Shown: piece by piece, positions 63,900-64,000 of the stretch
Layout of the letters: every line of letters starts with the position of its first letter
How positions within the stretch are numbered: the stretch's first letter is position 1
Assembly: GCF_900631615.1 (NCBI RefSeq)
Contig: NZ_LR131273.1
Location: forward strand, 1,054,001 to 1,118,000
Direction: 5' to 3'
Length of the DNA: 64,000 nucleotides
From: Tsukamurella paurometabola
Lineage (GTDB): Bacteria; Actinomycetota; Actinomycetes; Mycobacteriales; Mycobacteriaceae
The notes under the pieces: generated by a model
The model's input: only the letters and a program-made list of their open reading frames with translations
What the model was told of the DNA's origin: nothing
Databases searched by the model: none
Translations under genes and position numbers: made by a program

Positions 63900-64000
63900 C
63901 CCGCACTTCTCCGACGAACCCCTGACCCGCCGCGCAGGCGCGTGGGCGTTCGTCGCCCTGCTCGCGCTGAGCTTCCTCAGCGCGCCCGGGAAGGTCGTCG
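63886..64000 (+). CDS. aftD: Start of aftD, arabinofuranosyltransferase, cut by window edge
   Basis: A GTG at 63886 overlaps the DUF2613 end and opens a frame that runs to the window edge (38 codons). It contains a first helix (WAFVALLALSFLSAPGKVV) like the N-terminus of mycobacterial AftD (ALTFAQSPGQV). AftD adds arabinose to cell-wall arabinans. The DUF2613-aftD order is conserved. The exact start is uncertain. Confidence 0.65.
   Translation, partial: MPTSSPHFSDEPLTRRAGAWAFVALLALSFLSAPGKVV

Overview
The window is high-GC actinobacterial chromosome, from the order Mycobacteriales. The evidence is mycobacterial synteny and the families present. On the right, the order aftD start, DUF2613, lpqI, TetR, htdX, fabG4, fadA2, fadE5 matches the Mycobacterium tuberculosis Rv0236c-Rv0244c block with extra genes inserted. 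In the middle, etfD-alaA and dcd plus tRNA-Gly also have mycobacterial counterparts. Carotenoid genes, an Lcp-type oxygenase and a Pnkp/Hen1 RNA repair pair suggest a genus such as Tsukamurella or Gordonia rather than Mycobacterium; the genus is my inference. No prophage, insertion sequence or CRISPR array is visible.

Layout. 1-3.5 kb: a P1B-type metal ATPase (cut by the window edge) divergent from a CrtI-like desaturase. 3.5-8.3 kb: an RNA repair locus, pnkp-hen1 divergent from rlaP across a 17-bp palindrome. 8.3-13.1 kb: an ArsR/AHSA1 pair, then a four-gene operon of a ferritin-like diiron protein (usually annotated as a metal-dependent hydrolase), its likely ferredoxin-type reductase and two alpha/beta hydrolases. 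13.2-20.8 kb: PadR with a HAAS-like membrane protein, crtB, xthA, an Lcp-like secreted oxygenase, an FBP/FusB-like zinc-finger protein, a SRPBCC/TetR pair with two clear operators, and a DUF218 protein. 20.9-30.4 kb: etfD (with an unusual repeated basic tail), a conserved hypothetical, TetR with an ABC-2-like membrane protein, alaA, YibE/F and dcd. 30.5-41.7 kb: lipoprotein, tRNA-Gly(CCC), small membrane proteins, mtnP, a class III aminotransferase, glutaminase-STAS, a sulfite-oxidase-like molybdoenzyme, fadD and an SDR. 41.8-48.8 kb: alanine symporter, TetR/MFS drug pump, DUF1023 hydrolase, nfo and a methyltransferase. 48.9-64 kb: fadE5, pseudo-ABC/YhgE/acyltransferase, CoA-binding protein, fadA2, fabG4-htdX, TetR, lpqI, SMP-30-like protein, USP, DUF2613 and the start of aftD.

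How the genes work together. The fatty-acid genes etfD, fadE5, fadA2 and fabG4-htdX, and the TetR gene beside lpqI, all carry the same palindrome TTACY-N4-RGTAA in their promoters. I read this as one beta-oxidation regulon run by that TetR. FadE5 would pass electrons through ETF to EtfD, while FadA2, FabG4 and HtdX handle the remaining steps of acyl-chain turnover.

Three patterns are not explained by ordinary annotation. First, a dispersed intergenic repeat made of two ATGCG-N5-CGCAT hairpins, 59-61 bp centre to centre, occurs at four loci, with single-hairpin relatives at two more. Second, the octamer GACGGTGC is about ten-fold over-represented on both strands, in genes and between them. Third, three genes have a plausible Shine-Dalgarno sequence but no ATG/GTG/TTG where their start should be.
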